Shown here: in pieces, positions 1 to 6,043 of the stretch
Numbering within the stretch: position 1 is the first letter of the stretch
Layout: the number at the start of each line of letters is the position of its first letter
From: UBA9647 sp049522195
Lineage (GTDB): Bacteria > Bacteroidota > Ignavibacteria > UBA10030
NCBI GenBank assembly: GCA_049522195.1
Contig: JBEKOB010000141.1
Span: 1 to 6,143, forward strand
DNA: 6,143 nucleotides
Direction: 5' to 3'
Program-made: the position numbers and the translations under genes
The notes under the pieces: model-generated
Told to the model about the DNA's origin: nothing
Seen by the model: the letters and a program-made list of their open reading frames with translations, nothing else
Databases searched by the model: none

Positions 1-67
1 ACGGAAGAGAAACACAACAAAAGAAGTACATCGGACTCAAGTTATTTGGGAATAGAAACGGACTTGG

Positions 68-92
68 TTAGTTTGTTGTTCAAACAAACTAA
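68..92. promoter_or_regulatory. Perfect 10-bp inverted repeat, operator-like
   Basis: The arms TTAGTTTGTT (68-77) and AACAAACTAA (83-92) are exact reverse complements around a 5-nt centre (78-82). Read as plus-strand RNA, the stem could extend outward to 63-97 using three G-U wobbles. No T-tract follows on either side and the stem is AT-rich, so it does not look like an intrinsic terminator. It lies just downstream of the leftward promoter-like sequence at 124-96, where a repressor operator or a 5' leader hairpin would sit. The inverted repeat is seen directly; the operator role is inferred. Confidence 0.55.
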
Positions 93-95
93 TTG

Positions 96-124
96 AGGTT
101 AGCAAAAGTCAGGGGATTTGTCAA
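96..124 (-). promoter_or_regulatory. Sigma70-like promoter reading leftward
   Basis: On the minus strand a perfect -35 hexamer TTGACA (124-119) is followed by a 17-bp spacer and the hexamer TAACCT (101-96), which keeps the three most conserved -10 positions (T, A and final T). The expected start is near 89, inside the inverted repeat at 68-92. No open gene begins in the remaining bases, so the driven gene would start beyond the left edge. Some Bacteroidota use a different -33/-7 consensus, which I do not find clearly here. This is a motif match without independent support. Confidence 0.4.
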
Positions 125-186
125 GTTAAATCTGGGCAAATCGTCAATTCTGTTACCGATTCCTACTTTGGCCACAATGTGAATTG

Positions 187-235
187 TCACTTGGAAACTA
201 CAAACCGCGGGCCTCGGGACTCCGGCCTAAAACCG
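187..235 (-). repeat. Degenerate heptad (7-bp) repeat block, left
   Basis: Read on the minus strand from 235 down to 187, the sequence divides into consecutive 7-mers of related form. They include CGGTTTT (235-229), AGGCCGG (228-222), AGTCCCG (221-215), AGGCCCG (214-208), CGGTTTG (207-201), TAGTTTC (200-194) and CAAGTGA (193-187). CGGTTTT and CGGTTTG both recur exactly, on the plus strand, in the block near the right edge of the window. The block is intergenic, downstream of the DUF362 gene. It resembles in style the short tandem heptanucleotide repeats known from cyanobacterial intergenic DNA, but it is more degenerate. Confidence 0.5.
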
Positions 236-238
236 GAG
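220..238 (-). terminator. GC-rich hairpin downstream of the DUF362 gene, possible terminator
   Basis: CTCCGG (220-225) and CCGGAG (233-238) form a perfect 6-bp GC-rich stem with a 7-nt loop, about 55 bp past the DUF362 stop codon. In the leftward transcript the hairpin is not followed by a run of U, so it is not a standard intrinsic terminator. It could protect the mRNA 3' end, or simply be a by-product of the heptad repeats, whose GC-rich units it overlaps. No better terminator is visible between the stop codon at 293 and the left edge. Confidence 0.3.
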
Positions 239-292
239 GGGTCGCTCGGTTCTTCCTCCCCCCTCGTGCCGAGTAATACGAGAAGGCAAGGG

Positions 293-1888
293 CTACTTGA
301 TCACGACCATTGCTTTCGTCGTACTAAATCCTTCATTGCTCATGCGATAGAAATACGTACCAGATGGCCGATGGTCCGACTTCCAGACTTTAACGTGGTC
401 ACCTGCCGGCAAGAACCCGTCCTCAAGCAGATCCACCAGCTCCCCCTGAATATTGAAAACCTCCAACCTCACGTTTCCTGCTCTCGGTAGATAATACTGG
501 ATCGATGTGGTAGGATTGAACGGATTCGGGAAATTCTGATAAATAACGAATGCATCGGGCGTTTCACGCTTCGGTGAATTCACTGCAGTGACTCCCGAAT
601 AATCATAGCGCTCGTCCACCATATGGTACTGAGCTTCACCCGCCTTTCTCAAATAAAGAGTCCTGATTGGCGTTCGGGTGAATGCTGAGAGCTGTGCCGG
701 CGCCGCCGAGCCGTCGAGTTTCCATTCGAACAGCGGGATGTCGGTCGGGTTCAGGTATTTTGAGAGTCCACGCTCAAGTGCCATGTGAAAGAGGCCAAAG
801 TTCCCAGGTTCATGTCCGGCCAAGTATGTCCCGACAATATCGACGTGCAGCGCGTTCTTGCCAAAGATCACGATGTTCGACATCACATCGATGCCATATC
901 CATCGGGACTCGGACCTGACACGAATGGCCCCTCGCGACCGTACACTCCTTCAATAATATTTAAGAGAGGATGAAGGACCGAATTGTTGTCGAGACACCG
1001 TGAGGCGTGGGTTTCCATCCACAGCCCTCCGGAGCTTTCACCCGGGAGATCCCAGCGCGGAATGCCAGACGCATTGTGCCGATCATAGTTGGCCTTAATG
1101 GTCGCAAAAGCGTTCGGAACGACATCCTGTGCGTTTACCCCCTGCATTGTTTTTCCCCAGGCGGTACAATGCGCAATGTATGGCTGGGCATTTGTTCCCT
1201 GCAAGTTCTTCGAGCAAAGGGTCATTCCCATCGAGTGCGATTTGAACTTCGCAATATTCAGGAGGCATGACGCCGGAGAATTCACAGGCCACAAGTGAGC
1301 AATCCTGTTGAACCAGCTTCCGTTGGAAACAGCCGTCCATTGGATGTCACTGCTGCTGATGCCGCCGACACCAGCGCTCAGATCTTTCAGGTTCACACCG
1401 GTTCGCTGTGCAAGACCTTTATAGAGTACTCCGTCAGACTGGCTCGCGGAAAAATTTCCATCGCGGATGTAGATGTGCTCCGCATCGATGCTCAGTTCCC
1501 CCAGGCTTCCGATGATTCCTTCAACGAAATTGGCATCAGTTTGGATCCCCATGACCTGTTCAATGGGGGCCTTATCCCACGACCACGAAGTAAGGTTGGG
1601 CTTGATGGCGACATTGGTGGCAATCGGGTAACCGCCCATGGGATCGGATTTCGGAACGAAGAGTGTTCGCCCGAGCTGCTGGCCGACCGACTTGATGGCC
1701 GGAGCATTGGTCTTCGCATCGACCGACGTTCGAAGAACAAACACGGCGTCGGCATGACTTTCGATGAATCCGTTCAGTCCATAGAAATCCGGAGTTCGGG
1801 GATAGCCCAGCAGACGGCGCCGATCAAGGATGACCGCGCCTCCTGCGAGCGGAATCGCTTTGAGGAAATCCCTGCGAGAGAATGTCAT
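293..1888 (-). CDS. DUF362 family protein with Tat signal and type IX secretion sorting domain
   Basis: Encodes 531 residues. The N-terminus (MTFSRRDFLKA, then a hydrophobic stretch) is a twin-arginine export signal. The middle, about residues 45-430, matches DUF362: KPNL at 96-99, a K-F-K-S-H segment near 214-218, KNLQG at 227-231, and HVDIVGTYLAG at 348-357. The ferredoxin-type cysteine cluster of some relatives is absent; the few cysteines are scattered. The last ~84 residues (448-531) are a type IX (Por) C-terminal sorting domain opening with YQNFPNPFNP and ending KAMVVIK. The protein is therefore predicted to cross the inner membrane by Tat and the outer membrane by type IX secretion, ending outside or on the cell surface. 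The start is supported by AGGAG 4 nt upstream. The gene lies 41 bp after the PAS gene with no terminator between, suggesting one transcript. DUF362 biochemical activity is not established for this type. Confidence 0.88.
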   Translation of the reverse strand: MTFSRRDFLKAIPLAGGAVILDRRRLLGYPRTPDFYGLNGFIESHADAVFVLRTSVDAKTNAPAIKSVGQQLGRTLFVPKSDPMGGYPIATNVAIKPNLTSWSWDKAPIEQVMGIQTDANFVEGIIGSLGELSIDAEHIYIRDGNFSASQSDGVLYKGLAQRTGVNLKDLSAGVGGISSSDIQWTAVSNGSWFNRIAHLWPVNSPASCLLNIAKFKSHSMGMTLCSKNLQGTNAQPYIAHCTAWGKTMQGVNAQDVVPNAFATIKANYDRHNASGIPRWDLPGESSGGLWMETHASRCLDNNSVLHPLLNIIEGVYGREGPFVSGPSPDGYGIDVMSNIVIFGKNALHVDIVGTYLAGHEPGNFGLFHMALERGLSKYLNPTDIPLFEWKLDGSAAPAQLSAFTRTPIRTLYLRKAGEAQYHMVDERYDYSGVTAVNSPKRETPDAFVIYQNFPNPFNPTTSIQYYLPRAGNVRLEVFNIQGELVDLLEDGFLPAGDHVKVWKSDHRPSGTYFYRMSNEGFSTTKAMVVIK

Positions 1889-1929
1889 CGTGCTCCTACG
1901 AAAGCGACATCACGGGAAATACCCAGGGC

Positions 1930-3426
1930 CTAGTGTTTTTCTTTGGGCTTGTATTCCGGGTAGAGAATCTTCGCACAATCAGGGCAGATGCCGTGACTGA
2001 AATGTGCCGGCGTACGCTCCTGTATGTAGGCCTCGATCTGTGTCCAATAGCCCTTGTCGTCGCGGATTTTCTTACAGTTCGCACAGATTGGAACGAGGCC
2101 ACTCAAGGTCTTGACATCGGCGAGTGCATTCTGAAGCTCCCCGATCAGTTTTTCCCGCTCTGCGGCCGCCCGCTTCTGTTCGGTGATGTCGTGGCTGATG
2201 CCCACAATTCCCATGATGTTACCCTGACTATCCTTGAGCGGGATCTTGGTCGTGAGATGCCAGCGCTGTTCTCCGATGTCTTTGTGCAGGGCCAGTTCCT
2301 CCCTGTCTAACAGCGCTTGCCCCGTTAGGATGATCTGCCTTTCATCTTCAGCGTATTGGCTGGCAAGTTCCGGAGGATTGAACGATACGGATGTCTTCCC
2401 GAGAACATCTTCCTGATGCTCCACACCGATGGAGCGCAAGTGCGCTCGATTATTGAGAACATATCGTCCTTCGGCATCTTTAAAGTAAAAGAGGTCAGGC
2501 ATGTTCTCAACAACGGCCCGGAGAAGATTTCGCTCATTGCGCAGAGCCTCTTCAGCGCGCCTTCGCTCGGTAATATCACGACCAATGCCGATCAGACCAA
2601 CAATCTGACCTTGAGCATCCCGCAACGGCACCTTCGACGTGGAAAGCCAATGCTTCTGGCCCACCGAATCGATGAAGTATTCCTCTCGATTGAGCACTGG
2701 CTGCCCATTCTGTATAACCGATTGATCGTCAATAAAAAACTTATCCGCCACCTCCTTTGGATACAACGCGTAGTCGTCTTTACCGACAGCTTCGGCCTCG
2801 GATTGAAGCCCCATATTTCGCGTATCGGCACGATTCGCGATCGTCTTACGACAGGCTCTGTCTTTGACATAGATCGCATCTGGAAGATTGTCGATCAATG
2901 TCCGGAGGAGGTTTCGCTCATACCGGAGAGCGTTGTCGACCCGTTTGCGCTCGGTAATATCTTCGTAGGTTCCCAGGATGCCGATAACGTTGTCGTCCCG
3001 ATCGCGCAGCGGGACCTTGCTCGTTCTCAGCCAGAGCTGATCTCCATTGGCTGATATCTGTGGCTCCTCAAAGTTGAGTTTTGCCGTTCCGGCGGTCATC
3101 ACCGTTGCGTCGTCATCACGGTAGAGCTTTGCGATCCCTTTCCATCCAAGCTCAAAGTCGTCTTTCCCTATGATCTCGCCCGGTTCGTTGAGCCCTGCGT
3201 CTTTCGCGAATGATTTGTTGCATCCGAGGTAGGAAGAATTGCGATCCTTCCAAAACACGCGCTGCGGGATCGTATCAAGAACCAGCTGGAGCATCTGCCG
3301 GGAATGGTAGAGTTCTTCCTCGGTCTGCATGTTTCTCGATTCGGAAATCTCCAGGTTCGCAACTCGATCACGCAACCGAGCCAGTTCAGCTATCAGTTGC
3401 GACTTTGTTCTCCTGTTGTCGTTCAT
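1930..3426 (-). CDS. Triple-PAS sensory protein with C-terminal Cys4 module, no kinase
   Basis: Encodes 498 residues with no signal peptide or membrane segment, so it is probably cytoplasmic. After an N-terminal coiled-coil (about 8-45) come three PAS/PAC units, about 46-163, 171-289 and 301-419. Each ends in the D-I-T-E motif typical of the PAC end (156, 284, 413), giving a regular 128-129 residue period. ERNLLR recurs at 170 and 298, so the modules look internally duplicated. A short helix (419-440) leads to a C-terminal segment with C448-x2-C451 and C481-x2-C484, plus H475 and H478, a plausible metal-binding module. The CKKIRDDKGYW wording of this tail is, from memory, common at the ends of PAS and receiver proteins. 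No histidine kinase, GGDEF, EAL or DNA-binding domain follows. The ligand and output are unknown. Upstream, AGAAGAG about 9 nt before ATG is a weak ribosome site. Co-transcription with the DUF362 gene is likely. Confidence 0.88.
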   Translation of the reverse strand: MNDNRRTKSQLIAELARLRDRVANLEISESRNMQTEEELYHSRQMLQLVLDTIPQRVFWKDRNSSYLGCNKSFAKDAGLNEPGEIIGKDDFELGWKGIAKLYRDDDATVMTAGTAKLNFEEPQISANGDQLWLRTSKVPLRDRDDNVIGILGTYEDITERKRVDNALRYERNLLRTLIDNLPDAIYVKDRACRKTIANRADTRNMGLQSEAEAVGKDDYALYPKEVADKFFIDDQSVIQNGQPVLNREEYFIDSVGQKHWLSTSKVPLRDAQGQIVGLIGIGRDITERRRAEEALRNERNLLRAVVENMPDLFYFKDAEGRYVLNNRAHLRSIGVEHQEDVLGKTSVSFNPPELASQYAEDERQIILTGQALLDREELALHKDIGEQRWHLTTKIPLKDSQGNIMGIVGISHDITEQKRAAAEREKLIGELQNALADVKTLSGLVPICANCKKIRDDKGYWTQIEAYIQERTPAHFSHGICPDCAKILYPEYKPKEKH

Positions 3427-3490
3427 CGTTTATTCTCTTCTGGTAGTTCATGCACACTCAAAGACCTGAAGTTGTGCCCGTCTGATTGGG

Positions 3491-3534
3491 AACAAAGAAA
3501 GGTGTGTATCCCAGAGACTTCGGGACACACACCT
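3491..3534 (-). terminator. Intrinsic terminator of the namZ-like gene
   Basis: The arms 3500-3512 and 3522-3534 pair over 13 bp with a 9-nt loop. The single non-complementary position on the plus strand (A3508 opposite C3526) becomes a G-U wobble in minus-strand RNA, so the stem is continuous only in the leftward transcript. It is followed there by TTTCTTTGTT (3500-3491). It lies about 70 bp past the NamZ stop codon and 65 bp before the PAS gene start, separating the two transcripts. The intergenic stretch 3427-3604 holds no other recognisable element. Confidence 0.85.
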
Positions 3535-3604
3535 GTACGATCGGATTCAGATTGTCCCTATATCTTGTGCGATCCGGTTCGGACCGACTTTCACATCACG
3601 ACCA

Positions 3605-4831
3605 TTAGTAAAGAAGATGCTTCGCCCGAATCTTCTTGAACTTATCGACGTCGGTTTTCCACATCTCTACGATCTTTTCAGGAGGCACGCCGGCATCGAT
3701 CGCCGCGGCCATCTTGGGTGTTCCGGCAAGACGGTTGATCGAGCGTCTCCACTTCACGCTGTCGGCAAACAGCTGCTTCGCGGTTGCCAGCATGTAGACT
3801 CCCACCTTCACCGGTTCGAGCACATTCCGATCGGTGATCCTGACCCACACCCCATTGCAGTTCACTCCCTCATATTTCGGATGGAGAACAACCCCCTCGA
3901 TGCTCCGCGGCTTGAATTCGGTCGGCTCGAATGACACCCCCTTCAACTTACACGCATTGAGCGCGTTCGCCCACTTGGCCGCGTCGATATACGGAGCTCC
4001 CATACATTCAAACGGCTGATCCGAACCACGCCCTTCCGAAATATTCACGCCTTCGAAGAAACATGTCCCCGGATAGAGGATGGCGCTGTTAAGCGTCGGC
4101 AGGTTCGGCGACGGTCTGACCCATTTCAGCCCTGTCTCGTCATACCACATTGTCCGCTTCCAACCCTCCATCTTCACCACGGTCAGATTCGCCTTTACGC
4201 CGTCTTTCATCCACCCTTCGTCATTATACATCGTGGCAAGCTCGCCGATCGTCATCCCGTGCGCAATGACGATGGGATGAAGCCCAACGAATGAGCGGAG
4301 AGAATCGTCCCGATTGAATCCCTCCACCCACGTGCCCCGGATCGGGTTGGGTCGATCGAGCACGATGTACGGTATGTGGTTCTCTGCCGCGGCTTCCATC
4401 GCATAGGAAAGGGTGCTGATGTATGTATAGAATCGAACGCCAACGTCCTGGATATCGTAGATGAGCACATCGACGTCCTTCAGCATTTCCGGGGTCGGCT
4501 TGTTGATTTTTCCATAGAGCGAGTACACGCGGACGCCAGTCTTCTTGTCTACATCGTTGTCTATCTGAGCACCGGCGGGCGCATCACCGCGTACACCATG
4601 TTCGGGGCCAAAGAGCACAACGAGCTTCGTGCGCTTGTCCTCGTTCAGCGCATCGGCGAGATGTTTCCCGTTCGAGAGAAGGGCCGAATGATTTGTCACG
4701 AGTCCAACCTTCTTTCCCTCTATCAACTTGAAATGTTTTTCGAATAACAGATCGGCGCCTGTCTTAACCTGGCCGACCAGTGTGGCCGCAGAAAGACAGA
4801 TGATCAGGAAGAGCAACCTTGGTCGAATCAT
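3605..4831 (-). CDS. namZ: Exo-beta-N-acetylmuramidase NamZ-like (DUF1343), secreted
   Basis: Encodes 408 residues. A hydrophobic N-terminal signal peptide (about 1-20, MIRPRLLFLIICLSAATLVG) has no lipobox cysteine, so it is predicted to be exported as a soluble periplasmic or secreted protein. The remainder is a full-length DUF1343 domain: GLVTNHSA (43-50), LFGPEHGVRG (73-82), DIQDVGVRFYTY (126-137), LDRPNP (158-163), SPNLPT (241-246), and LYPGTCFFEGVNISEGRG (252-269). NamZ members remove N-acetylmuramic acid from the non-reducing end of peptidoglycan fragments (glycoside hydrolase family GH171), which feeds cell-wall recycling or use of foreign peptidoglycan. E77 in GPEHG is a candidate catalytic residue, which I infer rather than know. 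The start is strongly supported by AAGGA with an 8-nt spacer (4844-4840). No transporter or MurNAc kinase gene adjoins it. It is followed by its own terminator. Confidence 0.88.
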   Translation of the reverse strand: MIRPRLLFLIICLSAATLVGQVKTGADLLFEKHFKLIEGKKVGLVTNHSALLSNGKHLADALNEDKRTKLVVLFGPEHGVRGDAPAGAQIDNDVDKKTGVRVYSLYGKINKPTPEMLKDVDVLIYDIQDVGVRFYTYISTLSYAMEAAAENHIPYIVLDRPNPIRGTWVEGFNRDDSLRSFVGLHPIVIAHGMTIGELATMYNDEGWMKDGVKANLTVVKMEGWKRTMWYDETGLKWVRPSPNLPTLNSAILYPGTCFFEGVNISEGRGSDQPFECMGAPYIDAAKWANALNACKLKGVSFEPTEFKPRSIEGVVLHPKYEGVNCNGVWVRITDRNVLEPVKVGVYMLATAKQLFADSVKWRRSINRLAGTPKMAAAIDAGVPPEKIVEMWKTDVDKFKKIRAKHLLY

Positions 4832-4864
4832 AGGATTATTCCTTGTTAGGGTGGGGAGGAGGGG

Positions 4865-4894
4865 AACAAAACACCCCGGCCAACGACCGGGGTG
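4865..4894 (-). terminator. Intrinsic terminator after the ndk-Nudix pair
   Basis: CACCCCGG (4872-4879) and CCGGGGTG (4887-4894) form a perfect 8-bp GC-rich stem with a 7-nt loop. In the leftward transcript it is followed by TTTTGTT (4871-4865). It begins only 10 bp after the Nudix stop codon and ends 33 bp before the NamZ start codon, so little room is left for a separate namZ promoter. Confidence 0.85.
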
Positions 4895-4903
4895 GCAAGT
4901 CTT

Positions 4904-5440
4904 CTAAGTGATCTTCGGACGTCCGATGGACCAGGCGGCGATAGTCATGCCATCCCAGATTTCTCCCGTTCCGATGCGTTCATCGATTGCCGCCGGTCTC
5001 AAGAGCAGGTGCTCGAATTCTTCTGTCACTTCTGGTTTTGATCCGACATGTGTAAGGCCACGAGCGACATACACACGGCAGATCTCGTTCGTAACCCCGT
5101 TGAATGGATTGAACTGACCGGCCAGTGTCAACTCCGCTGCTTTGTAGCCCGCTTCCTCTTCCAACTCCGCGGTGGCTGTTGAAAGATAATCGCTTCCCGC
5201 CTTGACACCTCCGCAGGGAAATTCGAGACTCTCCTCATCGCAGAGATAGCGGTACTGCCTCACCATGACCACCGTCCCATCGTCCAGGACTGGGATGATG
5301 ATGCTCGAGCCGTTGGTGTGAACGTAGAAATAGTCGCTCACTTCCCCGTTCGGCAGCATGAATGTGTCCTGCCGGTACACCCACCAGGGATTCTTGAAAA
5401 GCTCTTTCTGGCTCAGTTTTCTCCACTTGGAGAGGGGCAT
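4904..5440 (-). CDS. Nudix hydrolase, ADP-ribose/nucleoside diphosphate-sugar pyrophosphatase-like
   Basis: Encodes 178 residues from ATG at 5440. The frame stays open upstream to 5737, but that part lies antiparallel-free inside ndk in another frame, and the internal ATG has AAGG 7 nt upstream (5451-5448). The fold is seen as substrate-side strands (SSIIIPVLDDGTVVMVRQYRY, 45-65 region), then LEFPCGG (72-78) and a Nudix box at about 77-99. Core acidic residues E92, E95 and E96 and G98 are kept, but the box's usual first glutamate is S83 and the usual arginine is A91. Family members hydrolyse nucleoside diphosphates linked to another moiety, and the LEFP-GG context resembles ADP-ribose pyrophosphatases. 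The actual substrate cannot be read from sequence. It starts 28 bp after the ndk stop, so the pair is probably co-transcribed, and a terminator follows directly. Confidence 0.85.
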   Translation of the reverse strand: MPLSKWRKLSQKELFKNPWWVYRQDTFMLPNGEVSDYFYVHTNGSSIIIPVLDDGTVVMVRQYRYLCDEESLEFPCGGVKAGSDYLSTATAELEEEAGYKAAELTLAGQFNPFNGVTNEICRVYVARGLTHVGSKPEVTEEFEHLLLRPAAIDERIGTGEIWDGMTIAAWSIGRPKIT

Positions 5441-5468
5441 GTGTGAACCTTGAAGGGTGAGGAGGGCG

Positions 5469-5888
5469 TCAGACGAGCTCGCGCTCTGAGAAGAAGAATG
5501 CGACTTCGAACTTCCCATTTTCCGGCGAGTCCGATCCATGGACAATGTTTTCGCCCTTGTTGTCGGCAAACAGTTTCCGGATCGTGCCTTCGGCTGCTTC
5601 CTTCGGATCGGTGGCTCCGATAAGTTTGCGGAAATCGGCGACAGCATTTTCCTTTTCCAGCGCGATCGGCATGCAGGCACCGCTCGACATAAACTCAACC
5701 AACCCGTCATAAAACGGTCGTCCCTTGTGAACCGCATAGAAAGCGCCAGCGGTTTCTTCCGTCAGACGGACCTGTTTCATGCTCAGAATTTTGAATCCAG
5801 CTTTTTGAATTCGGGCGATGACTTCGCCCTGGAGGTTTTTTCGAACACAATCTGGTTTGAGAATTGCCAACGATCGTTCAACAGCCAT
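5469..5888 (-). CDS. ndk: Nucleoside diphosphate kinase
   Basis: Encodes 139 residues, the usual length for bacterial Ndk. The enzyme moves the gamma-phosphate from ATP to other (d)NDPs through a phosphohistidine and balances nucleotide pools in the cytoplasm. Visible signatures are ERSLAILKPD (4-13, with the phosphate-binding lysine K11), the conserved FY and GRPFYDGLVEFMSSG segment (57-70), GATDPKEAAEGTIR (91-104) and the active-site motif NIVHGSDS (114-121) with catalytic H117. The start has AAGGA 10 nt upstream (5903-5899); this lies within a short palindrome, AAGGACATCCTT (5892-5903, plus strand), that could weakly hide the ribosome site. It is the first gene of a likely two-gene unit with the Nudix hydrolase. 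No clear promoter is visible in the repeat-rich spacer upstream. Confidence 0.97.
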   Translation of the reverse strand: MAVERSLAILKPDCVRKNLQGEVIARIQKAGFKILSMKQVRLTEETAGAFYAVHKGRPFYDGLVEFMSSGACMPIALEKENAVADFRKLIGATDPKEAAEGTIRKLFADNKGENIVHGSDSPENGKFEVAFFFSERELV

Positions 5889-5912
5889 AACAAGGACATC
5901 CTTATGGAAAAC

Positions 5913-6040
5913 GGGTTATCGGTTTGGAGTTTTGAGTTTTCGGTTTTGAGTGGTTCGACTTCGCTCACCACAAGTTCGAAGTTTCAAGTTCAAAGTTTAG
6001 AGTTCCAAGTTAAACCTTTCACTATTCACTATTTACCGCT
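5913..6040 (+). repeat. Degenerate heptad (7-bp) repeat block, right
   Basis: Most of the 155-bp spacer between the right-edge gene fragment and ndk is built from related 7-mers in phase. The first run (5913-5954) includes CGGTTTG (5920-5926), GAGTTTT twice (5927-5933, 5934-5940) and CGGTTTT (5941-5947). The second run (5971-6012) includes CAAGTTC twice, GAAGTTT, AAAGTTT, AGAGTTC and CAAGTTA, each exactly 7 bp apart. CACTATT then occurs twice (6020-6033). A short hairpin-forming segment separates the runs and shifts the phase by 2 bp. No coding frame fits. The units match those in the left block of this window in the opposite orientation. Confidence 0.65.
5950..5971. repeat. Small REP-like hairpin between the two heptad runs
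   Basis: GTGGT (5950-5954) and ACCAC (5967-5971) form a 5-bp stem around TCGACTTCGCTC (5955-5966). On the minus strand the core reads GAGCGAAGTCGA, a wording I recall from small dispersed intergenic hairpins in many environmental bacterial genomes. An alternative pairing, TGAG (5947-5950) with CTCA (5964-5967), is also possible. One copy is present here. The repeat identity rests on memory, and dispersal cannot be tested within this window. Confidence 0.4.
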
Positions 6041-6043
6041 TCT

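Noticed and set aside
179..490. Plus-strand open frame of 103 codons at the left
   Set aside because: It crosses the heptad repeats and the antisense of the type IX sorting domain. Its composition follows those sequences and no family is recognisable.
1295..1933. Plus-strand open frame of 212 codons
   Set aside because: It lies wholly antisense to the DUF362 gene, whose motifs are clear. Its product has no recognisable domain and no supporting ribosome site.
2356..3054. Plus-strand open frame of 232 codons
   Set aside because: It is antisense to the PAS gene. Its apparent repetition only mirrors the repeated PAS modules on the other strand.
3535..3604. Short inverted matches between the NamZ stop and its terminator
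   Set aside because: Only 4-5 bp stems such as CGGT/ACCG can be formed, which is expected by chance in 70 bp.
4376..4747. Plus-strand open frame of 123 codons
   Set aside because: It is antisense to the conserved NamZ domain and shows no independent coding features.
5441..5737. N-terminal extension of the Nudix frame (99 extra codons)
   Set aside because: The extension lies inside ndk in a different frame, is rich in S/R without Nudix features, and the ATG at 5440 has its own ribosome site and gives the normal family length.
5971..6033. Possible CRISPR-like array
   Set aside because: The units are 7 bp, contiguous and degenerate, with no spacers of 25-40 bp between identical repeats and no cas gene nearby.
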